Assembly (NCBI GenBank): GCA_964508055.1
Contig: CAZDRI010000014.1
Location: 1 to 41,088, forward strand
Length of the DNA stretch: 41,088 nt
DNA from: CAZDRI01 sp964508055
GTDB lineage: Bacteria > Pseudomonadota > Gammaproteobacteria > PS1 > Pseudothioglobaceae
Direction of reading: 5' to 3'
Shown: piece after piece, positions 25,995 to 34,416 of the stretch
Position numbering within the stretch: the first letter of the stretch is position 1
Layout: each line of letters opens with the position of its first letter
The notes under the pieces: model-generated
The model's input: only the letters and a program-made list of their open reading frames with translations
Database searches by the model: none
What the model was told of the DNA's origin: nothing
Made by a program: the position numbers and the translations under genes

Positions 25995-27611
25995 CTACAT
26001 ATTTGGATAATTAGGACCACCTCCGCCTTCAGGCACAGTCCAATTGATATTTTGTGTTGGGTCTTTAATATCACAAATTTTACAATGCAGACAATTTGCT
26101 GCATTAATTATTAATTCATTATTTTCTGATACTTCATAAACCGAAGCTGGGCAAAATCTTTGCTCTAAAGCATCGTATAGTTTTAGATTAATTGCTTTAA
26201 ATTTGCTTTTGTCAGCTAATTTTAAATGAACAGGCTGGTTTTCTTTATGATAAACGCCAGCAAGATAGACTGATGATAATTTATCAAAAGTAAGTCTACC
26301 GTCAGGCTTTGGATAATGAATTTTTTCACAGTCAGCTGCTTTTTTTATTCTTTTATGGTCTTGATGATGTTTTAGAGTCCATGGACTCATACCAAAAGTT
26401 ATATAAGTCTCAAAAGCTGCATTAACCATACCAAATACTAGCCCTTTGTTAAAACCAGGACGAATATTTCTTACTTGTTTTAATTCCTTATAAAGCCAAC
26501 TTTTTTTTAAGTCTGCACTGTATTGTTTTGCTTCATTAGTATTGTTGTTTTTAATTATTTTATAAACTGATTTAGCTGCTAAAGTTGCACTTTTCATAGC
26601 AGTGTGAGTGCCTTTAATTTTTGCTACATTTAAAAATCCTGCACTATCACCAATAATAGCTCCGCCTTTAAAAGTAAGTTTTGGTATTGATTGAAAACCA
26701 CCTTCAGATATGGCTCTTGCACCATAGCTTATTCTTTCTCCATTTGTAAAAATATCTTTAATATCTGGGTGAGTCTTAAATCTTTGAAACTCTTCAAAGG
26801 GATTAAGATAGGGATTTTTGTAATCAAGCCCAACTGCAAAACCAACTGCAATTTGACTATCATTTAAATGATATAAAAATGAGCCGCCATAAGTATCTTG
26901 TTTTAACGGCCAGCCTATAGTATGAAAAATAGTGCCCGGCTTAGATTTTTTTTCACTAATAGTCCATAGTTCTTTCATACCTATAGCATAGGTTTGCGGC
27001 TGAACCCCAGTGCGCAAATTATATTTATTAAAAAGTTCTTTAGTAAGGGAGCCTCTGCAGCCTTCTGCAAAAATAGTCTGTTTTGCTCTTAGCTCTATGC
27101 CCGGTTCAAAATTAGCAGTTTTTTTATTATTTTTGTCTATACCCATATCCCCAGTCTGAACACCGCAAACACCACCAGATTCATCATACAAAATTTCTGC
27201 GGCGGCGAAGCCAGAAAAAATATCAACTCCCATTTCTTCGGCTTTTTGAGCTAAATATCTGCAAAAATCACCAAGACTTATAATGAAATTACCATGATTG
27301 TTCATATATTTAGAAGTAGGTAATTTATATGATTTGTTTTTAGTCAAAAATAAAAAACTATCTTTTGTTGCCTTTGTGGCAAAAGTAGTATTTTCCTCAC
27401 GCCATTGCGGTATTAATTTATCAATAACTCTTGGCTCAATAACAGCTCCTGATAGAATATGAGCTCCAATCTCAGCTCCTTTTTCTAACACGCAAATAGA
27501 TATTTCTTCATTATTATCATTAGCAAGTTGAGATAATTTTATTGCAGCAGTTAAACCTGACGGTCCTCCTCCAACAATAACCACATCAAATTCTATACTT
27601 TCTTTTGTCAT
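25995..27611 (-). CDS. Electron-transfer flavoprotein:ubiquinone oxidoreductase
   Basis: A monotopic membrane flavoprotein, 538 aa, that takes electrons from reduced ETF and passes them to ubiquinone. The FAD motif VVIVGGGPSGLTAAI is near residue 10, and the quinone-binding/membrane loop region is mid-protein. The C-terminal [4Fe-4S] site is CLHCKICDIKDPTQNINWTV. No residue appears to be missing. It sits between formate-THF ligase and fdhD inside the one-carbon operon. ETF itself and any dimethylglycine or sarcosine dehydrogenase are not in the window, so which donor it serves is inferred. Confidence 0.95.
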   Translation of the reverse strand: MTKESIEFDVVIVGGGPSGLTAAIKLSQLANDNNEEISICVLEKGAEIGAHILSGAVIEPRVIDKLIPQWREENTTFATKATKDSFLFLTKNKSYKLPTSKYMNNHGNFIISLGDFCRYLAQKAEEMGVDIFSGFAAAEILYDESGGVCGVQTGDMGIDKNNKKTANFEPGIELRAKQTIFAEGCRGSLTKELFNKYNLRTGVQPQTYAIGMKELWTISEKKSKPGTIFHTIGWPLKQDTYGGSFLYHLNDSQIAVGFAVGLDYKNPYLNPFEEFQRFKTHPDIKDIFTNGERISYGARAISEGGFQSIPKLTFKGGAIIGDSAGFLNVAKIKGTHTAMKSATLAAKSVYKIIKNNNTNEAKQYSADLKKSWLYKELKQVRNIRPGFNKGLVFGMVNAAFETYITFGMSPWTLKHHQDHKRIKKAADCEKIHYPKPDGRLTFDKLSSVYLAGVYHKENQPVHLKLADKSKFKAINLKLYDALEQRFCPASVYEVSENNELIINAANCLHCKICDIKDPTQNINWTVPEGGGGPNYPNM

Positions 27612-27624
27612 AATAATATTGCAA

Positions 27625-27645
27625 TTAGTATTTTTTAAATACTAA
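27625..27645. other. Perfect hairpin between fhs and ETF-QO genes
   Basis: TTAGTATTT (27625-27633) and AAATACTAA (27637-27645) form a 9-pair stem with a 3-base loop in the 74-base gap between the formate-THF ligase stop and the ETF-QO start. No U tract follows on the minus strand, so it is more likely an intercistronic RNA processing or stability element than a terminator. AT-rich chance pairing is not excluded. Confidence 0.4.
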
Positions 27646-27685
27646 AACACCGCAGCATATCATCAATGACTACCCATAGTTTTTT

Positions 27686-29365
27686 TTAAAATAACCCTTC
27701 TATTTGACCATTTTCATCTAAATGAATATTGTCTGATGAAGGCACGCGTGGTAAGCCCGGCATAGTCATAATAGCACCACAAATAACTACCAAAAATTCA
27801 GCCCCAGCAGATAGACGAATATCTCTTATTGGAATGACATGTCCAGTTGGTGCTCCTCGTAATAACGGGTCGGTAGAAAAGCTATATTGGGTTTTAGCAA
27901 TACAAACTGGAATATGCCCAAAACCATGGTCTTGATACCATTGAAAATAATCTCTTACTTTTTTATCAGCAATAACATCATCAGCACCATAAATACTGCG
28001 AGCTATGATTTGAACTTTTTCAAATAATGTTTTACTATCATCATATAGCGTTCTAAATTGTGCTGCACCAGAATCTGCAACTTTAGCTACATTTTCTGCC
28101 AACTCTTTAGCACCCTCACCGCCATTTGCCCAATGGCTTGAAACATAGGCATTTACACCAAAATTATTACAATATTCTTTAACAAATGCAATTTCTTTTT
28201 TAGTATCAAAGCTAAATTGATTAATTGCTACTGTTACTGGTATGCCAAAATTACCTAAATTACGAATATGGCGTCCAAGATTAACCACACCTTTTTCTAA
28301 TGCTTCTAAATTTTCAGTATTTAATTTATCTTTTTCAACTCCTCCTTGATATTTTAACGCCCTAATAGTAGCAACTAAGACTACTGCATCTGGTTTAAGC
28401 CCTGATTTTCTGCATTTAATATCAAAGAATTTTTCAGCACCCAAGTCTGCTCCGAAACCAGCCTCAGTTACCACATAATCATTTAATTTTAATGCAGTTT
28501 TTGTGGCTATAACTGAATTACAACCATGAGCAATATTAGCAAAAGGACCACCATGGATAAACGCTGGATTGCCCTCTAAAGTTTGCACTAAGTTTGGTCT
28601 AAAAGCATCTTTTAATAAAACTGTCATCGCACCTTGAGCATTTAAGTCTCTTGCTCTTATTGGGTTACCCTCTCTAGTATATGCCACAATAATATTAGCT
28701 AATTTTTTCTCTAAATCTTCTAAATCTTCAGCTAAACAAAAAATTGCCATTACTTCTGATGCCACAGTAATATCAAAACCTGCCTCTCTTGGAAAGCCAT
28801 TTACTTGACCTCCTAAAGAGGTAACTATCTCTCTAAGAGCTCTATCATTCATATCTACCACTCTTTTCCAACGGACTTTACGAGAATCAATATTAAGACT
28901 ATTACCCCAATAAATATGGTTATCAACTAATGATGCTAGTAAATTATTAGCAGCGCCAATGGCATGAAAATCACCAGTAAAATGTAGATTAATATCCTCC
29001 ATAGGTATCACTTGAGCATAACCACCTCCTGCAGCACCACCTTTCATACCAAAGCAAGGTCCTAGACTTGGCTCTCTGAGGCATACAGCAGTTTTTTTCC
29101 CAATTAAATTTAGTCCATCACATAAACCAACTGAAGTAGTAGTTTTTCCCTCTCCTGCTGGAGTTGGTGATACTGCTGTTACTAATATTAGCTTGCCGTT
29201 TTTATTGCCCTTAACTGAATTTATTAAATCCTCATTAAGTTTTGCTTTACCGTTACCGTAAAACTCTATTTGCTCTTCACTAACACCAACTTTAGCTGCA
29301 ATATCACTAATTGGTCTAATAGTTGCCTCTCTTGCAATTTCTAAATCTGTTTTTACTTTTGACAT
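27686..29365 (-). CDS. fhs: Formate--tetrahydrofolate ligase
   Basis: A 559-aa cytosolic enzyme interconverting formate, ATP and THF with 10-formyl-THF. The nucleotide-binding loop is TPAGEGKTTT near 68-77. Other family marks are REPSLGPCFGMKGGAAGGGY, NLHFTGDFHAI and ARDLNAQGAMTVLLKDA, and the C-terminal GGAIMTMPGLPRVP-type end. Length is as expected and a good AAGGAAA precedes the ATG. In this operon it most likely runs toward formate release, giving ATP by substrate-level phosphorylation, and feeds the formate dehydrogenase encoded downstream. Confidence 0.97.
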   Translation of the reverse strand: MSKVKTDLEIAREATIRPISDIAAKVGVSEEQIEFYGNGKAKLNEDLINSVKGNKNGKLILVTAVSPTPAGEGKTTTSVGLCDGLNLIGKKTAVCLREPSLGPCFGMKGGAAGGGYAQVIPMEDINLHFTGDFHAIGAANNLLASLVDNHIYWGNSLNIDSRKVRWKRVVDMNDRALREIVTSLGGQVNGFPREAGFDITVASEVMAIFCLAEDLEDLEKKLANIIVAYTREGNPIRARDLNAQGAMTVLLKDAFRPNLVQTLEGNPAFIHGGPFANIAHGCNSVIATKTALKLNDYVVTEAGFGADLGAEKFFDIKCRKSGLKPDAVVLVATIRALKYQGGVEKDKLNTENLEALEKGVVNLGRHIRNLGNFGIPVTVAINQFSFDTKKEIAFVKEYCNNFGVNAYVSSHWANGGEGAKELAENVAKVADSGAAQFRTLYDDSKTLFEKVQIIARSIYGADDVIADKKVRDYFQWYQDHGFGHIPVCIAKTQYSFSTDPLLRGAPTGHVIPIRDIRLSAGAEFLVVICGAIMTMPGLPRVPSSDNIHLDENGQIEGLF

Positions 29366-29384
29366 GTTTTTTCCTTTTTAAAAG

Positions 29385-29675
29385 TTAAAATAAATTACTA
29401 ATTTCTTGTTTTCTTTTATTAATAAATGCAATTAACCCAGCATCTATTGCATTATCTAATTTTGGTATTTGGTATCCTTTTAGCATTTCTTGATATTTTA
29501 TTTCTGCTCTTTTAGCCATATCCAAACTACCTCCATCTTTCCATTGTTCATAACTATTACTATCAGATATTTTAGATTGATAAATTGGTGTTTTGCGTTT
29601 AATATAAGTTGGCGTTTTGATAACACTTTCAGACTTTAGTTGTCTTTGTCTTCTTCTTATTCTTTCTCTTGTCAT
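29385..29675 (-). pseudogene. Deletion remnant of an MttB-family methyltransferase
   Basis: A 96-aa reading frame from ATG 29675 (AAGGTGA upstream); an in-frame TTG at 29717 would add 14 residues and overlap the RACo gene. The C-terminal half, from NSYEQWKDGGSLDMAKRA to LDNAIDAGLIAFINKRKQEI, resembles the C-terminus of trimethylamine methyltransferase (MttB) family proteins of proteobacteria. The basic start (TRERIRRRQRQ) resembles their N-terminus. The roughly 400-residue barrel in between is missing, as if removed by an in-frame deletion, so it cannot be a working corrinoid methyltransferase. The position, between RACo and fhs, is where an MttB gene would fit. The match is from memory; a real small protein is the alternative. 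Confidence 0.55.
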
Positions 29676-29679
29676 CTTT

Positions 29680-31626
29680 TCACCTTGCTTTTTTAATTCT
29701 TCTGCGAGATTTTGCAATATTTTTTATTGCAGTTATTTTTGATGTAGGAAAGCTCATAGCACTTACAAAATACTCTTGAAATTTAGGCTCAATTGCACTT
29801 TCAATTTTATCTATTTTATCTACTGCTTTAATGATTTTTGCTTTATTATCACAATTTATTAATGCCATTGCAGCACCTTCGCCTGCTGCATTTCCTATAG
29901 TTTCTATATTATTATTTTCAATTTTTGGAACTATACCAATATCTGCTATATATTTTGCATCTAAATGATTGCCAAAAGCACCTGCAATTAAAACTTTTTC
30001 TAATTTTTTACACTGTAAATAATTCATTAATAATTTAGCTCCTGCATATAAAGCTGCTTTAGCAAGTTGAATTGCTCTAATATCTGTTTGTTCTATATAA
30101 ATTTTATTATCTTTATCTTCATATAATAAAAACTGTAGAATATTTTTTTCATTTCTAAAAAATCTATCAGGACACCTTGATTTAACAAATAACCCTGACT
30201 TATCTATAACCCCACTTGAAGCTAATTCAACCATAGCTTCAAAAATACCTGAACCGCATATACCTATAATTTTTGAATTAGATTTTTTAAATTCTAGCTC
30301 ATCTGACCAATTATCATTACCAATTATTTTTACTTTAGTTTTTAAACTACCTTTATCTATTCTTACTCTTTCAATTGCTCCAATTGAAGCTCTTACTCCA
30401 TGAGATATTTCTGCACCTTCAAAAGCAGGACCAGTAGGAGATGAAGTAGCTGCAATTTTATTTTTATGTTGTAATACAATTTCAGCATTAGTGCCAATAT
30501 CTACTAATAATGTCGTTTTACTGTTCATTTTGTCCATTTGGGTTAAATATGCAGCACTCATATCAGCCCCGACATGACCTGCAATTAATGGTAGAAATGA
30601 CACTCTAGCTGTTTTTGCTAATTTTATATTTAACTCTCTTGCAGCAATATCAATCCAAAAGCGATTAGTTAAGGTAAAAGGTGCTTGACCTAATGGAATT
30701 GGTGATACACCTAAAAATAAACTTTGCATAATTGGATTACCAACTAACACTAATTGCAGTAAGTTATCTACATCAATTTTTAACTCATTACAAGCGTTAG
30801 TTAATACTTCTGATGTTTTGTTTTGAATAGCAGATGTTAATAATTTATCGCCATCTTTATTTAACATCGCAAAAGATACTCTGCTCATCAAATCCTCACC
30901 ATAGCTTATCTGAGGGTTCATAGTTGATGTCTCGTATAATAAATCACCAGTTAATAAATCATAGATATAAAAAGCCAAAGTTGTTGAGCCAATATCAATA
31001 GCAGCTCCATATAAATTTACTTGTTCTGGATTTTGTAATGCAATAATTTTTTTACCATCCTGCACAACTACTGCTAATTTTCTGTGATGTTTTTTTAAAA
31101 GTGGTTGCAAACAAGATAATAGCCTGCTATCTAAGCTAACATCTAAATCTTGTTTTGCTAATTCTAATAATAAGTTTTCTGCATCAGCAGGATTTGAGCT
31201 TAGAGTTGGTTGTTCTAAAGTGCAAAAATAAACTTTTAGTGCTGGATTTAATTTTTCTGTTATTAATACTGATGGTTTTTTCACGGCTGATATAAGTTCT
31301 CTAGACTTATCCGGCACTTCAATAACAATATCACCGTATATTTTTGTCTGACATGCAAGTCTATGAGTGTTATCTTTTCCTTTAAATACTTCTTCTTCTA
31401 TCAAAGTTTTATTAGAAAGATTTTTCTCAATAAAGTTAAACCCATGCTTTGGATAATTAGCAAATGGGGTATTTATCCTGCATTGATGACAATATCCTTG
31501 TCCACCGCACAATGATTTGATATCAATTCCTGAATTTCTAGCAGCAGTTAAAATATCTTCACCATATTTCACTTTTAATCTCTTGCCTGAGGGATTAAAA
31601 ACAGCATTAAATACTTTATTTCTCAT
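29680..31626 (-). CDS. RACo-like corrinoid activation protein (2Fe-2S, ASKHA ATPase)
   Basis: A 648-aa reductive activator of corrinoid proteins. An N-terminal plant-type [2Fe-2S] domain has Cys40, Cys46, Cys49 and Cys92 (SLCGGQGYCHQC and LACQ). A linker leads to a C-terminal ASKHA ATPase-like domain with DIGSTTLAFYIYD near 207, VDIGTNAEIVL and the late IAGAFGNHLD. Proteins of this kind reduce accidentally oxidised Co(II) corrinoid back to Co(I) using ATP. The corrinoid protein it would serve is at the head of the same operon. It follows the GFA-type gene by 21 bases. Confidence 0.9.
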   Translation of the reverse strand: MRNKVFNAVFNPSGKRLKVKYGEDILTAARNSGIDIKSLCGGQGYCHQCRINTPFANYPKHGFNFIEKNLSNKTLIEEEVFKGKDNTHRLACQTKIYGDIVIEVPDKSRELISAVKKPSVLITEKLNPALKVYFCTLEQPTLSSNPADAENLLLELAKQDLDVSLDSRLLSCLQPLLKKHHRKLAVVVQDGKKIIALQNPEQVNLYGAAIDIGSTTLAFYIYDLLTGDLLYETSTMNPQISYGEDLMSRVSFAMLNKDGDKLLTSAIQNKTSEVLTNACNELKIDVDNLLQLVLVGNPIMQSLFLGVSPIPLGQAPFTLTNRFWIDIAARELNIKLAKTARVSFLPLIAGHVGADMSAAYLTQMDKMNSKTTLLVDIGTNAEIVLQHKNKIAATSSPTGPAFEGAEISHGVRASIGAIERVRIDKGSLKTKVKIIGNDNWSDELEFKKSNSKIIGICGSGIFEAMVELASSGVIDKSGLFVKSRCPDRFFRNEKNILQFLLYEDKDNKIYIEQTDIRAIQLAKAALYAGAKLLMNYLQCKKLEKVLIAGAFGNHLDAKYIADIGIVPKIENNNIETIGNAAGEGAAMALINCDNKAKIIKAVDKIDKIESAIEPKFQEYFVSAMSFPTSKITAIKNIAKSRRRIKKAR

Positions 31627-31647
31627 TAGCTAATGAACTCATGATTT

Positions 31648-32052
31648 TTAAGAGTGTTTTTCATCATAACATGGTATTTTCTTATTAAATGTAAAACAAT
31701 CAGCTTTTTCTTTTACAAAGATATGTCCCGTTTCAGATAAACCTTTAGAATCATCCAAAGCGCCAACAAAAATACTTGTTGTATCTAAGCCATCTTTTTT
31801 CCAAAATAACTCCGAGCCACATTTATGACAAAAACCATGTTTGGCACTATCATTAACATAAAACCATTTAAACTTGCCATTAATTTTGATGTCTATATCT
31901 TTTGCTCTTGTAGCTCCAACATAATTGCCACTTATCTTTCTACATTGTATGCAATGGCAATACCAGACATTTTTAGCTACATTTTTAGCTGTAAAACTAA
32001 CAGCTTGGCATAAACAACTACCTTTATATATTTTATCCTCTACGACGAGCAC
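31648..32052 (-). CDS. GFA family (Mss4-like) zinc protein
   Basis: A 134-aa zinc-binding protein of the family named after glutathione-dependent formaldehyde-activating enzyme. Conserved cysteines are Cys13 and Cys15 (GSCLCQAV), Cys32, Cys34 and Cys37 (YCHCIQCRK), and Cys75 and Cys78 (FCHKCGSELFW). The start is taken as GTG 32052, because upstream codons only mirror the preceding gene and a GGAGG lies about 10 bases before this GTG. It overlaps the methyltransferase gene by 20 bases. Most family members are not proven formaldehyde enzymes. Its place among one-carbon genes makes a formaldehyde or thiol-adduct role plausible, but this is inference. Confidence 0.8.
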   Translation of the reverse strand: MLVVEDKIYKGSCLCQAVSFTAKNVAKNVWYCHCIQCRKISGNYVGATRAKDIDIKINGKFKWFYVNDSAKHGFCHKCGSELFWKKDGLDTTSIFVGALDDSKGLSETGHIFVKEKADCFTFNKKIPCYDEKHS

Positions 32053-32932
32053 GCCTTCTTCCTCCACGAGAATTATCTCCAGCTTTAGGCTCACGATATT
32101 TTTGCACCCAATTTTTACAATCAGCATCATTCCCCATTAACACATCTGCAGCTTTTACAGCTTGCACTAATTCAGGGTGCATAGGGTTTACAATAGCACT
32201 TGTCATTCCTGCTTGCATAGCCATAGGTAGGAAAGCATAATTGATACCCATACGATTAGGTAATCCAAAACTTATATTAGATGCCCCACAAGTAGTATTT
32301 ACTTTCAATTCCTCTCTAAGTCTTTTAACTAAGTGAAAAACCTGTTTTCCAGCTTGACCAACAGCGCCTATTGGCATTACTAATGGGTCAACAACCACAT
32401 CTTCTTTTTTTATTCCATAGTCTTGAGCTCTTTCAACTATAAGTTTAGCAATTTCATATCTTTCATCAGGATTTTCAGAAATGCCAGTTTCATCATTAGA
32501 AATAGCCACAACTGCAGCATCATATTTTTTAGCTAATGGTAAAACTTGTTCCATAACTTCTTCTTCTGCAGTAGTAGAGTTTATTAATGCCTTACCTTGA
32601 TATACGCTTAGCCCTGCCTCTAAAGCTTTAATAATTGATGAATCAATAGCAAGAGGAACATCAGTTAAAGATTGAACTAATTTAACAATTTCAGATAATA
32701 TTTTTGGCTCATCTGCTAAAGGTATTCCAGCATTAACATCAAGCATTTGAGCTCCTGCAGCAATTTGTGCTAAAGCATCTTGCTCAACTCTTGAATAATC
32801 ACCATTTTTCAATTCTTCAGCAAGCAATGAACGCCCAGTTGGATTTATCCTTTCTCCAATCATAACAAATGGCATATCAAAGCCAATTTTTAATTCCTTA
32901 GTTGCTGAACTAACAATAGTGTTAATTGTCAT
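32033..32932 (-). CDS. Methyltetrahydrofolate:corrinoid methyltransferase
   Basis: A 299-aa TIM-barrel enzyme of the pterin-binding (DHPS-like) superfamily, related to AcsE/MtvA/MtgA, moving a methyl group between a corrinoid protein and THF. Marks are MIGERINPTGR near the N-terminus, LDVNAGIPLADEPK, PLAIDSS, ISNDETGISENPDERY and TCGASNISFGLPNR. It is too short for full methionine synthase MetH and lacks the B12 domain, which is encoded separately at the head of the operon. The C-terminus ends in an unusual Arg/Gly tail (SRGGRRRARRRG). A strong AAGGAG precedes the start. Confidence 0.92.
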   Translation of the reverse strand: MTINTIVSSATKELKIGFDMPFVMIGERINPTGRSLLAEELKNGDYSRVEQDALAQIAAGAQMLDVNAGIPLADEPKILSEIVKLVQSLTDVPLAIDSSIIKALEAGLSVYQGKALINSTTAEEEVMEQVLPLAKKYDAAVVAISNDETGISENPDERYEIAKLIVERAQDYGIKKEDVVVDPLVMPIGAVGQAGKQVFHLVKRLREELKVNTTCGASNISFGLPNRMGINYAFLPMAMQAGMTSAIVNPMHPELVQAVKAADVLMGNDADCKNWVQKYREPKAGDNSRGGRRRARRRG

Positions 32933-32969
32933 TATTATCTCCTTATTTTTAATCTACAAAATCATATAG

Positions 32970-33968
32970 TTACTTATTATTTTTTAGTGACCATGGCTCT
33001 CTACCATCTAATACATTTGATTTTTCAACAAGCTCTCCTATGTGCTTTTCTTGTTTATAAGCCATAATATGCAAACCACTAACACCTTTTATCTCTTTAA
33101 TTTGTTGCATTTGTTCAACACAAATTTTTACTCCTTCTTGTTTTTGATCTTTTGCACCTTCTATTCTTTTAAGAATGTCGTCTGGGATATGCACTCCAGG
33201 AATATTATTTCTTAGCCATTTTGCTGTTCTAGCTGATGGTAATAGCCCCACACCAGGTAAAATAAAACATTTTTTATCTAAACCTAAATCTACAACTTGA
33301 GCCATAAAATCTCTTAACATAGGTATATCAAAACAATATTGACTTTGTATAAATTGTGCTCCAGCATTTATTTTCTTGGCTAATTGTAATACTCTATCTT
33401 TTACTGGTGGCACAAATGGATTTATAGTAGAACCAATAAATAATTTTGGTGAGGCTTCTATTTTTCTACCACTTAAAAATCTAGATTCATCACGCATAAT
33501 TCTCATAGTTTGTAATAATGATATACTATCAAAATCAAACACTGGTTTAGCTTCTGGGTGGTCCCCTGCTAAAACCCCATCTCCTGTTAGGGCTAGGACA
33601 TTGCCAACATTCATTGCAGCAACCCCTAAAATATCAGCTTGAATTGCAATCCTGTTTCTATCTCTAGAGCTAAATTGCACAATTGGAGAATATCCTTTTT
33701 TTGATAATAATGCACAAACTGTAACACTGGACATATGACAATTAGCTCCTGAGCCATCAGTTGCATTTATAGCATCAACATAGCCATCAAATAACTCTGC
33801 TTCTTCATAAACTTTTTCTGGATCAACAGTATCAGGCGGGGCTAATTCAGAAGTAACTGCAAAATATCCTTTTCTTAATACTTGTTCAAATCTACTTCCC
33901 GAACTATATCCTAGCGGTATTTGGGTAAGTGATTTTGGGTTTTGATATTCCTTAAACGGCTGGTTCAT
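32970..33968 (-). CDS. metF: Methylenetetrahydrofolate reductase
   Basis: A flavin enzyme interconverting methyl-THF and methylene-THF. It is 332 aa from ATG 33968, preferred over an in-frame TTG at 33977 because AGGA lies at a suitable distance. Family marks are FAVTSELAPPDTVDPEK, ANCHMSSV, LALTGDG, FIQSQYCFDIP and ILPGVGLLPSA. It overlaps the metV-like gene by 17 bases, and the pair resembles the MetF/MetV two-subunit enzymes of acetogens. In this operon it would run as an oxidase of methyl-THF. Confidence 0.92.
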   Translation of the reverse strand: MNQPFKEYQNPKSLTQIPLGYSSGSRFEQVLRKGYFAVTSELAPPDTVDPEKVYEEAELFDGYVDAINATDGSGANCHMSSVTVCALLSKKGYSPIVQFSSRDRNRIAIQADILGVAAMNVGNVLALTGDGVLAGDHPEAKPVFDFDSISLLQTMRIMRDESRFLSGRKIEASPKLFIGSTINPFVPPVKDRVLQLAKKINAGAQFIQSQYCFDIPMLRDFMAQVVDLGLDKKCFILPGVGLLPSARTAKWLRNNIPGVHIPDDILKRIEGAKDQKQEGVKICVEQMQQIKEIKGVSGLHIMAYKQEKHIGELVEKSNVLDGREPWSLKNNK

Positions 33969-34416
33969 CTTTATCAATTCCTTCTCTCATAATTCTTAAC
34001 CATGAAGAGCTGCCTTTAAGCCTATTATCAACTGTAAAATGAAAGTCATTTATTTGATGCCCATGTTTCATTTTTTTACTACCATTCCATGCTTCTACCC
34101 AAACACAGCGCATTTCTGGTTTCACTTCACAATTGCCATTTTCCCTAACACCACCACATGGACCATTTCTAATATTTTTAGGACAGTTCATTGGACATGA
34201 CATTCCAGTAGTAGATAGCACACAATTGCCACACATTTTGCAATCAAAGAAAAATCCTTTTAAATTCCTTTCAATAAAAGTTACAAAACCATCTAATCTA
34301 TTAGCAGTAAACTTACTAAAATACTTTAATACAAAAACTGATAAAGGATATAAAGTGAAATATGTTGCTTCAAACAATCTAGAATTTTTAGTTGCAAAAA
34401 GTCTAACTTTATACAT
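33952..34416 (-). CDS. metV: MetV-like iron-sulfur partner of methylenetetrahydrofolate reductase
   Basis: A 154-aa protein of the methylene-THF reductase C-terminal (MTHFR_C) family, called MetV in acetogens. Eight cysteines lie at 59, 62, 65, 74, 78, 87, 96 and 104 (DCKMCGNC, SCPMNCPK, GPCGGV, NC and RC), enough for two [4Fe-4S] clusters or a cluster plus zinc. It overlaps metF by 17 bases and the DUF1638 gene by 8 bases. MetV is known to form a complex with MetF and to carry electrons, so this pair likely works without NADH as direct partner. The symbol rests on family similarity. Confidence 0.82.
   Translation of the reverse strand: MYKVRLFATKNSRLFEATYFTLYPLSVFVLKYFSKFTANRLDGFVTFIERNLKGFFFDCKMCGNCVLSTTGMSCPMNCPKNIRNGPCGGVRENGNCEVKPEMRCVWVEAWNGSKKMKHGHQINDFHFTVDNRLKGSSSWLRIMREGIDKDEPAV

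Noticed and set aside
29385..29717. Virulence-factor (PF13769-type) protein often found near these clusters
   Set aside because: The typical YWRDIPAQV-like start of that family, as I recall it, is absent, while the C-terminus resembles MttB.
32053..32130. 26-codon upstream extension of the GFA gene
   Set aside because: It lies wholly inside the preceding methyltransferase gene in another frame, and the family similarity begins only at the GTG at 32052.
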